Shown here: positions 22,364 to 36,300 of the stretch, piece after piece
How the letters are laid out: every line of letters begins with the position of its first letter
Numbering within the stretch: the stretch's first letter is position 1
Source of the DNA: Heterotrichella gracilis
Taxonomy: Eukaryota > Sar > Xanthophyceae > Tribonematales > Xanthonemataceae
DNA: 64,000 nt
Assembly (NCBI GenBank): GCA_032358255.1
Contig: JAULBX010025941.1
Span: 4,321 to 68,320 of the forward strand
Reading direction: 5' to 3'
Made by a program: the position numbers and the translations under genes
Notes under the pieces: model-generated
What the model saw: the letters and a program-made list of their open reading frames with translations, nothing else
What the model was told of the DNA's origin: nothing
The model's database searches: none

Positions 22364-25300
22364 TCACCCCCCTGCTCTCCACCATGGCACCCCTGCCTCA
22401 AACACCGCAGGGCTGGGACCATCCACCTCCCCCGCGTGATGCACCACCAGCCGGCACGCCTGCAGGCCAATGGCGCCATCGGGCTCGGTCACGCACCGCA
22501 CCCCACCCCCTGTTGGTCCCTCCCCTGCCACTTGCATATTCCTCTCCCCTGGTGATTGCCTGTGTGACGTCGATGCCGAGGACTGGCCCACATTGCCACC
22601 TCCATTCCGTAAATCCTCACCACTTCTTCTTAACCCGCTGGCTGGTGCAAGAGTGTGGTGAGCAGCAGCATCCCCCACCACATCCCCATTCTGTGCAACG
22701 GTGGTGTCAGCGTCAGTGGTGTGCGCATCCCCATGCCGTGCAGGCGGAGGTTGCTCACGCTGCCCTGTGCTGGTGCCGGTGCAGGTGCTGCTGTGCATGG
22801 CTGTGGCTGCATCCCAGGCCGTGGCGGTGTCTGGCTGGTGCTCCAACACCCCCCCTGCACTGTACAGCGTGTCCCCCAGCAGTGGTGCCCCCACCGCCGC
22901 CATCTGCACCCGGATCTGCACGCACAAAATGGGAGGACTTGAAAGCAACACGGGGGATGAAAGGACATCGTCACGGTCCAGAGTCTGGTGCCCTTATCAA
23001 TATGTTATTCTGAGCAAAAGAAAATGCGGCAATTAAATGGTGAACACATGCATCCAGCAATGCAGCCAGATTGCCAGTCTGCCTGCATATGTTGAAGCAG
23101 TGGGGCCGCTATTATTTTCAGTGAGCTCTGTGTCAAAACAGGTCCTCAAGTCTTTAAGTTTAATCAATCCGTGTTTACGCTTAATCAAGAATCTAAACCC
23201 TAAAACGACATCCCTCAAAGCATATACCAACTCCCGAGCAGAGGGGTTCCCAAGCCCCATGTCCCAGCCCCATACCTGGTGCGTCCTCCCCGTTTTCAGC
23301 TGAATCAAGCTCTCGTACCCCTTGGGCCCCCACCGCGCCGCGGCAGCACCCACCAGCGCCACCTTTTCCACCCGCACCACCTCCAGCTCGCACCGCACAC
23401 TGCCCGCCACCTGGCATTGGTGGACCAGGGTGTGGTTGGGCAGGCCCTTTGCGCGCTGGTCAACGCTCACGTGGTGAACCAGGGAGCCTGTATGAAACAT
23501 ATCATCTTGTGATCAATCAAATGCACTCGTGGTTCGATTTCCATTGTTAGCACATAGGCAATTGCAATAAAATGGCATGGTTTGGTTGAGCCATGTCTTG
23601 TCAATGTGCAGGAGAAGCCAGATATTGACAATCCGTGGCGCAAGGGTGCCACAGCAAGGTGAACTACTGCACCACACCCCTGCTCTGTGGCCTGGAGCAA
23701 TCCCCTACACTCCAACGTGGGATGGGTGACACCACAATCGGGTGCGCCTCGTGTGGTGCATTGCCCCCACCTGTGGGTGGCGGGGCTGCCGTCAGCGCCC
23801 GGTAGAACTTGCTGACCTTATCATCCCCCCCTTGCACCTGGTCGTTGAACCAGCGCACAAACCCCTTGCCCTTGCCCAGCACCACCACCCCCTCGGTGCA
23901 TGTGTCCAGGCGGTGGGTGATGGACAGGGGGGTGGGGTGGCCAACCGCCTGTGGAGGGTGGTGGTGGGTGGTGGTGTGTGTGCGAAGAGTGACTACAGGC
24001 AGCACCCAGGGACTAGACTGGTGGAACAATGTGGGCACCTCCTCACACCAAAGTCAATGGATGCTGGATGGCGCTAAGGCAGGCAGCCATACACAAGCTG
24101 TTCATAGTCAACCCCTAGCGGATTGCCACGCCTACTTCCCTTAACCCATGCAGCGTAGCAATCACAATCATGAAGTGCACATACAAACAGCATCGCAAGC
24201 CGCCACTCATTTTCCACGTCACCTCCCAGATCATGCAATCACTGGGTCACGGCATTCTGCGCACACACCACCGCCACCACCCACCTGCGCCGCACAGCTG
24301 AGGCAGCACTCGAGGATGTTGTCCACCGCTGGGGCCACAGGCACGCCGGGGGGCTTGTCAACCACCGCATATGAGGAGCTGTCAGCGATGATGCGTGCCT
24401 GTGGGAGCAGGGGAAGGGATTTAACAAAAGATAAAGTAGGTGGAGCCAATTTTGTTCTCAGCGGCTGCTTATTAAAAACATGCAGGGGGTTAAGTGTGAC
24501 ATGTGCAGCGGTGCATACTGGCGCCATGCAGACAGGGTGATGTACACACGGCGATATGGATGGGGCTGCACATTATCTGCCCAGCCCACGCTACACTAAT
24601 CCCAAATGCACGTGAAGTTCACGTCGCCCTTGGTTGAAGTGCACAGTGCTGCTGGCAGGGGATTTGTCAACGACTGGGAGCTCTCTCAAAAGAGAGCAGT
24701 GGCCAAGGGACGATGGTAGGAAACCTCGGTGCGATGCATACCTTCCAGTCGACGTGGTACACTGCCGGGAAGCGCTTGGGGTGGACATGCACCCTGATGT
24801 AGCTGCCGGCGAGGACCGGCAGGTCCTGGCTTGCTCGCTTGGGGATAGACAGCGCAGGCTGCAAGGTTTCAGGCCCAGTTGTGAGAGCATGAGGGGGGGC
24901 TGCGTGGAGCTGCTGACATGCAAGATGAGCATGAAAGCCACAAAAGTGCTTGTGTGGTGTCTGGAACCCTTGCAACCGTGCCGTGACCAGGAAGGACAGC
25001 CAGAAAGAATGAGAATAAGAATGATAATGAGTACCCCCCGCGGCTTGGAACATATCATGGGCTTAGAATGGGTCAGGGGTGAGAAAGACCTTAAATGAGG
25101 ATGCATGGCATGCAGCTGCTGGGTCTCACATTCCTCCCCATCCGCACCACCCCCTGCTGCCTGGCCTGTTGCACCTCCCCTGACGCCAGCGCTGTGCGGG
25201 CCTGTGCAAGGTGCGCGGGCAGCGAGGGGGCCACGGGGCACCAGTGGACTGCGCCGAAGCGGATCAGCTCAACCACAAACTCCTGCGTGCAAGGGGCTCG

Positions 25301-26041
25301 TCGGCATAGTGGGGTGTGGGTGAAGGCGCTGCTCTGGATTTTGCCCAGGACTGGGTGCTTGCCTCTTGCTGTGCAAGGATGACTGCCGACCCGAGTGTAT
25401 TGTGGGAGCGCAGGTACCCAGCTACCTTGGTACTAAACCCTGCAGGTATGATGTGGCGTTCCCAGTCTAAGGAGGTTAAACCCACCCGTGCCATCGGGAC
25501 TAGGCACCCGCCACACTTTGCTGCTGACCTAGCGCTGCACCCTGTTCCCGTGCAGAGAGGGTGCCAGCCGCGCCAGGACAGGGTTAGCTGCCGCACGGCA
25601 TGTACGGCAGACTGTCTTTCCACGTGCAATTCTACAAGGCGTGTAACCCACCTGTGGCAGGTGCAGGCGGGTGGCCACTGCAGCTGACAGGGGCCCATCC
25701 TCTGGGGCCAGCAAGTGCTCCACACGAGGGCCAAGGTTGGCATATCCTAGGGGTAGAGGTATGGCGAGGGCAGTCCTGGAGGGGAGGTTCTTCAGGCAGA
25801 GGTGGCAGCCTGGGGAGCAGGGTTGCCAGGGGTTCTGTGCGCAGGCTGACGGCATGGGGGTGGGTGGCCTGGTGGCGCGGGGGTTGATGCCAGGCTTTGA
25901 GGTTCTAAGGGGGGCATGAGCTCTGTAACTGTGGTTGCGAAGAGCAGCTGCTTGCGTATGTAAGGGATGCGTGTGAACTGGTGGGAGGTGTCCAGTGTGT
26001 CGTGCGCTACACGCCGTCCATGCACGGCATGACAACTGCAT
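22364..26041 (-). CDS. RluA-type RNA pseudouridine synthase, probably organellar
   Basis: Seven exons close exactly in phase: 26041-25652, 25282-25130, 24858-24742, 24398-24285, 23948-23771, 23487-23276 and 22915-22364 (stop TGA), giving 571 residues. The first about 70 residues are Ser/Pro/His/Arg-rich, as in a plastid or mitochondrial presequence. An S4-like RNA-binding segment follows (QEFVVELIRFGAVHWCPV, then GSYIRVHVHPKRFP). The catalytic domain opens with SSSYAVVDKPPGVPV. The RluA active-site motif THRLDTCTEG (catalytic Asp near residue 273) follows, then FYRAL, LKTGRTHQ at 383-388, the APLLGDTLY motif, and the closing IGLQACRL and FEAGVPWW. Such enzymes isomerise uridine to pseudouridine in rRNA or tRNA; plant members RPUS5/6 are plastid or mitochondrial. 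A low-complexity insertion of about 110 residues sits between GDTLY and IGLQACRL. No junction echoes were found in its introns. Confidence 0.9.
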
Positions 26042-26620
26042 TGCCCGGTGAAGTCAGAACTTGAGAATAGAGCTTATGAGAAGGTCGTGAAACAACCCAG
26101 TAGAGGACTAGCGTTCGCCAGGTTCCCCTGTACACTCTTACACTCGAATGCATGCATGCGTATACAAAGTGGCGCTTCTTATGACAGTGTATCAACCCCT
26201 ATATGTGTACACTGGCTTCGGATGTATGGGTGTCCAAAGAGCCCACGTACGTACAACCTGCAGCTGTTATGCACCACTTCGCACAAGGGTCGCCATGCAC
26301 ATTGGCAAATCCCTGGGACTGATTATCTGTACAAGCGTGGCAACTTGAGAAATTGCGATCCCCACAAAGAAGGCAGCAGCAAAAAAGGCAACAGGTCTTG
26401 GGTCGCCCACTTTTGGCAGCGATATAACCCCGTCGATCCCTCTATGCCTCACAGTAGTCCACGTCTCTTCACTGGAAGCGTTGTTGCAAGTCGTTGAGTG
26501 TCCTGCCCACAATCAGATCCGCTCCTGCTCGATCCAAACGAGAAGAGGGAGGCAGATCGCACCACCTGAGCACAGTCCCTTTCTGGACTCGCACCTCGTT
26601 GGACTGATAGCTTCGCCAAC
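26042..26620. promoter_or_regulatory. Divergent promoter region: pseudouridine synthase / Rab11
   Basis: A 579-bp gap between two start codons pointing away from each other must contain both promoters and both 5' UTRs. No TATA box or known motif could be assigned with confidence. Confidence 0.6.
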
Positions 26621-28001
<1,381 letters not shown>

Positions 28002-28294
28002 ACAATAAGGGGCCTTGCGCACAACAGTGCCTGTCCTGTCGAGGTTTGACCTGCTGCGGCCCCGTCTTGCAGATAACTTCACTTAAAATTAGTGGGCATT
28101 GGGGAGTGTGTACTTTAAACCATGTGGAGCCGGTGTTAGTGTGGTGCACCCAGAGAGTTCTGTCATGCACTCTTTAGGCTGGTTCAAAAGCTCTGTTTAC
28201 TCGACACTGCAATTTTCATAGCATCATTCTTATTTTACATTGCCTGAGTGCCTGACAAGCGTCCTCAGGTCATGCTGGCGTGACAGTATGTATG
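28002..28294. other. Convergent 3' flank between Rab11 and RRP43
   Basis: The region between two facing stop codons must hold the 3' UTRs and poly(A) sites of both genes. No canonical TGTAA poly(A) signal is obvious on either strand. Confidence 0.5.
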
Positions 28295-29372
28295 TCAACT
28301 GTTGCTGGAAAGCTGCTGCTTGAGTATTTGGTCAACGTCACGGAATCGCAAGCGAGCAGCCTCTATGCAGCCTTGCGTCTCTGCAAAAGTGAGCTGTTTC
28401 TGGCCTCCGAATTTGTGAACACCTGTAACAAGTCATGGAGGTTTATCAGTGACTGTGAGATCCCCAGCATTTACGCTGCAGCAGAGGAATGATAACTACG
28501 GCACCACAGTCTATGGAGGGGCATTCCAGACCATGCATTGGCGGGTTATTTGGTTCGGTTCTATGAACGGCGTGCATGGCATCATCAACACTGTGTTTGT
28601 ACTGCATATGCAGCTGCACACAGAGTGGGTTGCACGTTGCCTCACCGTACAGGGCACCCTCCCCATCCATTAGTACTGTAGCGGTGCACTCCGCTATCCT
28701 TTCCTCGTCAGCCGTGGGGTCAACGATCAGGTTGCCATCAAACAGCATGCATGTCATGCTGTGGATGTTGCGGCTGATGCTCAGCAGGCGCGCTGCCTGT
28801 GGGGCCTGGTCTTGCACTGCTTTCACCTCCCCTGCCTCATCCAAATGCACCTGGGGTAGCTTGACACAGCTGAGCGCACTGATGGCTGCAAGCAGGCAGG
28901 CGTCCAGCACGCCACCGTCTGCATCCAGAATGTACACATCCAGGTACAACTGCCAGCACACCTTGCCCTGGCTGACGCACAGCTGCTGGAGGTCCAACAC
29001 CTTAGGGTTGGTGAGCACCCGTTGGAGGACGTCGGTGCACACCTGTGCCAGCTCAGAGGGGCGCCCTGGCCTGGCATCTGCGCTGCTCATCGCGCTCTGC
29101 TCCACAGTGACGGTGACCAGGCCCTGGTTGGGCAGGGCATCAGAGGGGGCTGTGAGCTCCAGCTTGATCCCCGCCAGGGCCGAGGTTGTCCCCACTTTGA
29201 CCAGTGCTGAGGCGTCGGCTGTGGACACGCTGTTGAGGCCTATGGAGGCAGGCCGGGGCCTGCCCAGGGGCCGCCCGTCTGGCCTGATGTGCTCTGCCAG
29301 GAACCGTTTGTAGTAGTCGTGTGGGTACAGGCGTTTGAACTCGTCTGCTGCAAGGGCCTCCCCAGCAGCCAT
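28295..29372 (-). CDS. RRP43: Exosome complex subunit RRP43 (RNase PH-like)
   Basis: Two exons, 29372-28646 and 28422-28295 (stop TGA), join in phase 1 to give 284 residues. ATG 29372 starts MAAGEALAADEFKRLYP. The conserved parts match the RRP43/EXOSC8 branch of the RNase PH fold: YYKRFLAEHIRPDGRPLG, SALVKVGTTSALAGIKLEL, WQLYLDVYILDADGGVLDAC, LLAAISALSCVKLP, NLIVDPTADEER, and the C-terminal VHKFGGQKQLTFAETQGCIE. Eukaryotic exosome ring subunits are non-catalytic and form the channel for 3'-5' RNA decay with RRP6/RRP44. The large first exon followed by one small one contrasts with its intron-rich neighbours. No junction echoes are visible. Length is normal for the family. Confidence 0.92.
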
Positions 29373-30990
29373 GGTGAGGTGGTGGTGGGTGCCTGTGGGG
29401 TATACCCACCTTGAAGCGCAAGCTATGCTGAGACCGGTGGGTGCTAGATGGTATAGCAGACGGATGTTTCTTGGTACTGAAAAGCCGTCTACTATTTTTT
29501 GCTACGCCAGGTCCGGAGTATAACTGGGCTGTCAAGTGGCACACAATGCATGCATATACAATGAACCACTACGGTAAACGCGTTGACCTTTCGCTTTCAA
29601 TAGCAAACGAGCATACTGTGCAATTATACAAACAAGTACTCTAGCGAGAACGCTGACGAAGTGCCACCTCTGCGTATGCCAGCAACTGTTGGAATAGCTC
29701 GGTTCAGTGGGCGTATAGAGACTCTTTGCCAAGGCTAGAGTTAGACAGCGACAACCCCGATGTGCAACAGCGGCAGCAAAACACCCAGGCCGTATCTCTG
29801 ATATGCTGTTATTTGGTCGCAAGACGATACTCAACAACTTGTTGAACAAGCCGTCACTCGCTATAACCCACTGCCATTGTACCTAGTTTAGGGTTCTGGT
29901 GCCCGAGTAACGGTCAAGAGCACCGATGGGAGGGATGGGTGGCACTCTATCACTGTGATAGTCTGCTGTGCTGGCCAACTACATGATTTTGTGACACTAG
30001 AGGCAGACCAAGCCAATTTAAATTGGTGTGTCTTTTTTTAGGATATTTTGTAGCAATGCGCCAGTCCAGTGCAATGTGCATGATGTGTGCTGCCATGCTT
30101 GCTGTGGTGTAGGCATGCCAGCGCTGGACCACCTAGCAAGTGCCAATGCCAATGTGGGACAATCAGATATGGCAGCCCACTTACTGCAGGGCATCCATGT
30201 CGCAGACAGACAAGGCTTGTGTCCGACTGTTACAAGCCAAGGGAAATCCTCACCTACTCGACATTCAAATTTGGTACCTGGCCATTCAGTTGAGAGTGCA
30301 TCAGGAAAAATATAATTTGCAGCAGCACAGGCCAACCCTAAAACCTTGTCTAGGTGCCGTGGGAAAAAGAGTACAGCTTGCTATTTTCCAGCGGATAGTA
30401 CTTCTGATTTTAGTGTACACTGCCCATAGCGCTGCCCACCACGCTCAATGCTGATAGCTCCAAACCATGGAGATTGAAAAAATTCTAGGACACTGTAGGT
30501 ATGCTGGACATTACTACACACAGAGACTGGAATGCCTGGATGGGTTTGGTGGCACATCACTCAACCCACCTCGCCGAAATAAGAAGCTGAATTTAGTCCC
30601 AACAAGAAAGAAATACACAATGCGTCTTCTGGAAGCTATTCATATTTTCCTGCATCTACTATCTAATGACTACCAACACAGAGGCGCCAACTGAAGCCGA
30701 ACGCCAGCAAGGGATTTGCATGGCGCTGTGGTCTCCGATTTCAAAGCGCTTCACGCACTAAAAAAAGCACCCGCAATGGAAAAAGCACTGGAACAAACTC
30801 ACTCTCAAGAGCCACACGCCACTCTGACAACAAAAACAAGGTCATTTATTGGAGATGACAATACTGCCCACTGGCAGTGTCTGCCATGCACGCGCCTCGC
30901 ATTCACTCATCTCCCGTACCGCGCGCACCGGCGCTCGCCCCACCCCGCATAAGCGGGGCTCTCACACCCCTGACCATCCAACTCCAGCCC
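29373..30990. other. Intergenic stretch of 1.6 kb, no gene seen
   Basis: No frame has protein-like character and no RNA gene is recognised. Composition is close to balanced, with CATGCA motifs. It holds the RRP43 promoter at its left end and the 3' flank of the membrane-protein gene at its right end. Confidence 0.55.
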
Positions 30991-32336
30991 TCACTCCACC
31001 ATCCGCCGCAGCAGCGGGTGCGCGCCATTGGCCAGGCCCACCACCAGTGCGGTCCATGCGCAGCCAAACACCCACGGCCACGCAAGCAGGTAGGACCCAA
31101 ACGCCCAGCCGCTGCTGGCGGGCTCGCCCCGGGGATCCGGCGCAGGCGGCTGGGGGGATGCGGATGTGGATGCCGACGGCGCGGGCGGCGCAAATTTTCT
31201 CAGAAAGTTTCTGCGCATGACCAGCTCCCGGAAGTAAATCCAGGGGATTGATAGCGTCAGCGGGATGAACGCCTCCATCATGATGCGCACCGCCACGCAC
31301 TCCACCTGTGGCGTCATGCCCGCCGTCTGCCGCTGCGGGATGGCGATGGCGGTGATGCTGGCGGCGCGCTGCATGGCGCCAAACAGCCAGTGGTACCAGC
31401 CCGCGCCCGAGGGGAGCGCCGCCAGGCTGTAGCGACACGTGTCGCCCATGTAGGCGGCGGTAAACGCGCTGAACGCCAGCTGGAGCGCCGCGGTGATGCC
31501 AAACAGCGTGTGGTGGATGTGCGACAGCGCCGGGTAGATGGTGCAGATGAAGAGGTCGGACCAGAAGCGGGATGAGTCGGAGTTGGAGGCGTTGTTGTAG
31601 GCAAGCTTGAGGATGAACTGGCGCCCGATGGTGAATGCTATCCAGATGAGCGTTGGCTGGAGGACCTCCCGGTGCCTGCTCCACCAGGCAGGGTGCCTTA
31701 TGCACACCGCAAGGGGGATGAGGCGGATGAGAGCCGGGGCGCACCACAGGGGCAGCATGCCTGGGGTGTCAGAGTGGTTCACCCAGCCCCTGAGGGCGAT
31801 GAAGGCGTAGATGACGGCGGCCAGCTGGTTGGCGGCGCGGTCCGTCTGGTGCAGGGCCAGCGCGTGGTCCCTGCGGAAGGCGGCTTCGTCGTCCGCCGAG
31901 GAAAAGGTGAGCGCAGTGGTGGGCGGGGCATCCTCATCCTACAGGCGAAACCGTGTGGGATGGGTCAGCTTGCGCGCGAGGACGGCCTCGATGAAGAGAA
32001 TTTGGACGTGTGTTGCTTGGAGGGGTGGGTCCACATGCTGTCTGGAGTGGCTAATATGCGGTACAGGCTTGAAGTGCTGCTTCGCCATGCCATGCCACAA
32101 CCTGTTCAACCTGCTGACTGCCACGTCTGCCGAAAATGGTACAGACGATGGCTTGAAGGAACCTCCATTCAGTGAACGGGCAGAATCTAGCATCATACTC
32201 GTGATGTGGAGGAACAGGCGAGGCGGTAGCCAAGGTGATGGCTGAAATGGACCGCCGCATGCATACAGATGGGCACTGCTGATGTGCCGAGTGCACATAC
32301 CTGGCTGGCATGCCGAAGGCTGGCGGCGGCGTCCAT
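30991..32336 (-). CDS. Multi-pass membrane protein of unknown family (327 aa)
   Basis: Exon 1 is 32336-32301 (MDAAASLRHASQ, donor GTATGTG). Exon 2 is 31938-30991, starting DEDAPPTTALTF and ending at TGA. The join is phase 0. The protein has a soluble acidic N-terminus, then about six or seven hydrophobic spans, including AAVIYAFIALRGWV, LPLWCAPALIRLIPLAVCI, PTLIWIAFTIGRQFILKL, FGITAALQLAFSAFTAAYMG, AFIPLTLSIPWIYF and LAWPWVFGCAWTALVVGLA. A histidine-rich point (SHIHHTLFG) precedes the fourth span. Between the last two spans lies a Pro/Ser linker. I do not recognise the family; no transporter signature is evident. Codon use is very GC-rich, and the second exon is long for this window. Confidence 0.75.
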
Positions 32337-33397
32337 GTCCCTGCTTTCAGAAGAACGCGCTACCGGCATGGCGAGGCCCCTTGCGTCGTATATTCACACG
32401 GGGTCAGGCGGACGCTCCCAGACTGATGATGGCATGCATAGCCCACTTTAGTGGAGCACGGGGGCATTGCTTGCGAGGCACCCTTCTGCTAACAACGGAG
32501 GTTGGTTTCTGTTCGAGGTACCGTGTGCAAAGGCTGGACTGCGAGTGCTATCGTTATGTGGGTTGCACTCCTGTTGTCAGCTTTTGTTAGCTGAACGATG
32601 CATTACGTGATGTCCACAAGAACAGTTGGCGTCACCGGTGGGATATTGATTGATCATCCATTTATTTTTGATCATCGACTTGATTTCGGCAAATGGTTCT
32701 TCTTCAGACATTTGGGGGGTGGCACATCCTCAACCAGCATATGCTCATAGCATGCCACGTGAGACACCCATTGTCACTGACAGTGTGTTTGAAGTTTGGC
32801 ACCGACACCCATCATGGTGCGCATGTTGGTTACAGGCTCAAAGCGTGCACCCCGCATCAGTGAAGGCGCGCTACAGCAGTTAAAACACACTACGGGCACT
32901 CTACCCCAGCCCCTGGCCCGTGAGGAGCAATCCTCACATGGCTCTGCTAGGCACTGCCATACACTCCTAGCAAGTGTACTGCCTAGCAAGCCGCCACAAT
33001 ACGCTGCTCCCATCAATCAGTCGTTGACAATCTGCAACAGCCATGTCGGCACCTGCCACTTTTTTGTGGGGTCCCCTCGCCCACCGCCACCACACCCCTC
33101 CACACGCAGCCTGCCCGGGGATCATGCGCACCACCACAGTCCCCCCCTCACCCATTCCTCACCTCTCAGGGTGCGCCCTACCAAGTGCCTCACAAGGGGC
33201 TGGTAATAGGGTGGCAGGAAGCTACCCGCGCGCTGCGGTGTAGCCCACTCCCAGACCCTAAACCCTAATCTCCCCCTGATCGCCCTACAACGATCGGCAG
33301 GTGATGATCCCCCCCCCACCAAAGGTCGTTGGCACTCGAGAGACCTCCAGCCCATCATAATCCCCCTGATCGCCCGATGATGATCGCCCGCCAGCGA
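32337..33397. other. Intergenic stretch, weak echo of the eEF1G stop region
   Basis: No gene is seen. At 33280-33360, sequences like CCCCTGATCGCCC and ACCTCCAGCCCATCA resemble, degenerately, the region around the eEF1G stop at 33365-33440 (CCCCTGATCGCCC, CACTCCAGCCCGTCA). This is consistent with another edge duplication beyond the gene's 3' end. Confidence 0.45.
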
Positions 33398-36300
33398 TCA
33401 CTTGAACACCTTGCAGTCCACGCACTCCAGCCCGTCAATGACCGCCTCCTCGCACAGCATGTCCTCAATCCTCTTCACGTGGGCCTGTGGGGGGGGAAGG
33501 TGGGGTCGTGGGTAACAGGGAATGGTGGCGACAGGCATTGGCATTGGGGCAAGTGTGCCAGTGAGATGCATGTTCTCGTGGTTTGGGCTGTGGGAGAAGG
33601 AGAGTGGGCTGGTGACTGGCAGGGTGGACATACCCTGCAGAACCTCCCTGCACAACTGAACAGCTCAATGCCAATGCCCTAACCCCTAGGTAAAGGATGA
33701 AAAACTTCTCCCCGGGGTACAGCTCCACGGCCAAACCCCAAACCCCAACACATACACCCTGGCACCAAAATCCTAGACCCTTACCTCGTTCTTGATGTCT
33801 GCCTGCTCCCATGTGTACAGCTCCAAAGCCAAACCCCAGCCCAAACTAAAATACCCTAGCACCAAAACCCTAGACCCATACCTCGTTCTTGATGTCTGCC
33901 TGCTCCTAAGTGTACAGCTCCACGGCCAAAACCTAAACCCTACCACCTGAACCCTCCACCCTTACCTCGTTCTTGATGTCTGCCTGCTCCCATGTGTACA
34001 GCTCCACGTCGTAGCACTCCTCCAGCATGATGGGGGGGATGCCCTGGCCGCGGAAGATGAAGAAGCCCCTGGGGTGGGGGGTGGGGGGTCAGGATGGCGG
34101 GTGCGGTGGAGGGGTGTATGTGGGGAGGAGGCGGGAGTGCATACTGATGGGGAAGGGGTTTTACACAACAGGCAAGGTACCATGCATCGGGCACACAACC
34201 TACTGTTCACCTGGGCAATGCAGGATTTAGGGTCAAAGGTACGAGAAAGGGTCTTTAGGCGTGGGGTGCGCAGGGCTTTGTCTAGGGTTGTTCCAGGGGT
34301 AAGGGCCCCTTCAAAACCAACGGTTTCCACCCAGGTTTCAGGGTTTCTAGGGTTCCGCCACTCACTCAATGGGGAAGAGCCCCTTGTCGTCCTTGAGGAT
34401 GCACATGACGCCAAAGGCGTACTTGCGCACATAGTCGATGCGCTGCAGGAATCCCCCGACCTTGTTCATGCACATGAAGTTGACGGTGTTCTCCTCGGGG
34501 TACTTCCAGGTGGCGAACCAGATGGAGAAGCCCTCGGGGTCAAAGCCGGGGAAGTGCTGCGGGGGTGGGGGGATAGGGTGAGGAGCTGGCAGGGAGAGCG
34601 GGGGCGGAGTGAGGTAGTTCTACCCCTGATCCCTAGAAAGGGTTGTGAATGCCTTGGTCATGCACATGAAGTTGCAATTACCCAAGGCAGTAATGTAATT
34701 CTGATTAAACCCATTACCACCACTCTAGCAGCTGACAACAGGGTTCAGCCAGGGACAGACCAGGTTCAAGAGACCCCAAAAAATGAAAAACCAATAAGCA
34801 AACAAATCTGGCCAAACTCCGTTGCGCCACCGCTCCCCTCAAGTAACGGCTCTGCCTGCCGCCACATGCAAAACACCTAAACCCTCGACCCTGACCCTAA
34901 TCGCCCTCCCTGCCGCCACATGCAAAACACCTAAACCCTCGACCCTGACCCTAATGCAGCAACATGCAGCTGCTGAAATGATGTCACCATCAAAAACCTT
35001 CGCTTTGTGACATGGGCGCATGGCGTTGCTCGTCACCAAGGTTTACATATTAACCACCCCTGCTACATTGCATGGGCGTTGCCCCCCACCCACCTCGTTT
35101 GTCGCGTGGTTTAAGTACAAATATTAACACCCCCTGCTACATTGCGCACGGGCGTTGTCCCCCACCCACCTCGTTTGTTGCGCTGTTTGGCACATCAGCC
35201 CCTGCCCACAGCCCCTTGCACGCGATCTCCCTGAACTTGGCTGCGGGTGTGTTGGAGTAGAGCCTCTTCCACGAGTCCAGCTGCATCTTGGAGGGGGGCA
35301 GGTCGTCCAGGGGGTTCTTCTTCTTCTCCTCCTTGGCAGGCTCAAACTGGGGAGGAGGTGGTGGGAGGGGTAAGGAGATGTTGGGTGGCAGAGGGAGATG
35401 ATCACTGCTATGAATTTCTCTACTTAGATTTTGAAGGAGATACACACTGTTGATGGTACAAGCCCCTGCGCACATTTGAAACCTGGCTGCACATTACCGC
35501 AGCAGTGCATGTACCTAACTGCGCTCAAAGTTGTGTGTGCTCACATCTGGCTCAGCTTAGGGTTTCAAATATGTGCCTGCGGTTTTTGAGCATGTGCCTA
35601 GGGTTGGAGCTCACCTCTGGCTCCTCCGCCGCTGCCGCTGGCTTCTCCTTTGGCTTCTTCTCCTCCTTTGGCTTCTTCTCCTCCTTGGCCTTCTCATCCT
35701 TCTTGGGGGCTGGGGGAGGGGGGCGATGGGGTGAGAGGTGGGAGGGGATGCTTAGGTGGCAAAGGTGGGAAACGGCGGGTGTGTCAAGGTTTAAGGTTCA
35801 TGAACACTGGTGCGTTGTCAAGTAGACCATGCAGCGCAGGTGTACAAAACTTATCAAATCAAGACCTGGTTCGAGTTGGACCATGCATGCGCACGCTCGG
35901 GATGCCATGCGGCAATACAGGGGGTGCTAAACAGCTAGCTTGTGACAAGCATGTGACAAGCTAGCTGTCTAGTCACCCCCGTATTGCCGCACTTGATGAG
36001 TGATCACCCCTGTGATGCGCCACCTGGTTCTGCCCATGACTTTCTCCCTATGGATACAAGACCGAATGGCGAAATGCCATGCAACAAATGCGGAAGTGCC
36101 ATGCGGCCATGTGCACAAGCAACCCCTCCTCCCTTGCCCACGCAGAAGAAGAACTGTTTAGGTTTATTTTTGCACACTCTATTTATTGTAAATCCCCACG
36201 CAGCATCCCCATGAGTGTGCAGTGCGCGCAAGGGTAACCCGCCCCCCCCCCCACCCCACCCCCCTCAGCTCCATGTGATGCAGCCATGCAACCATGTGGA

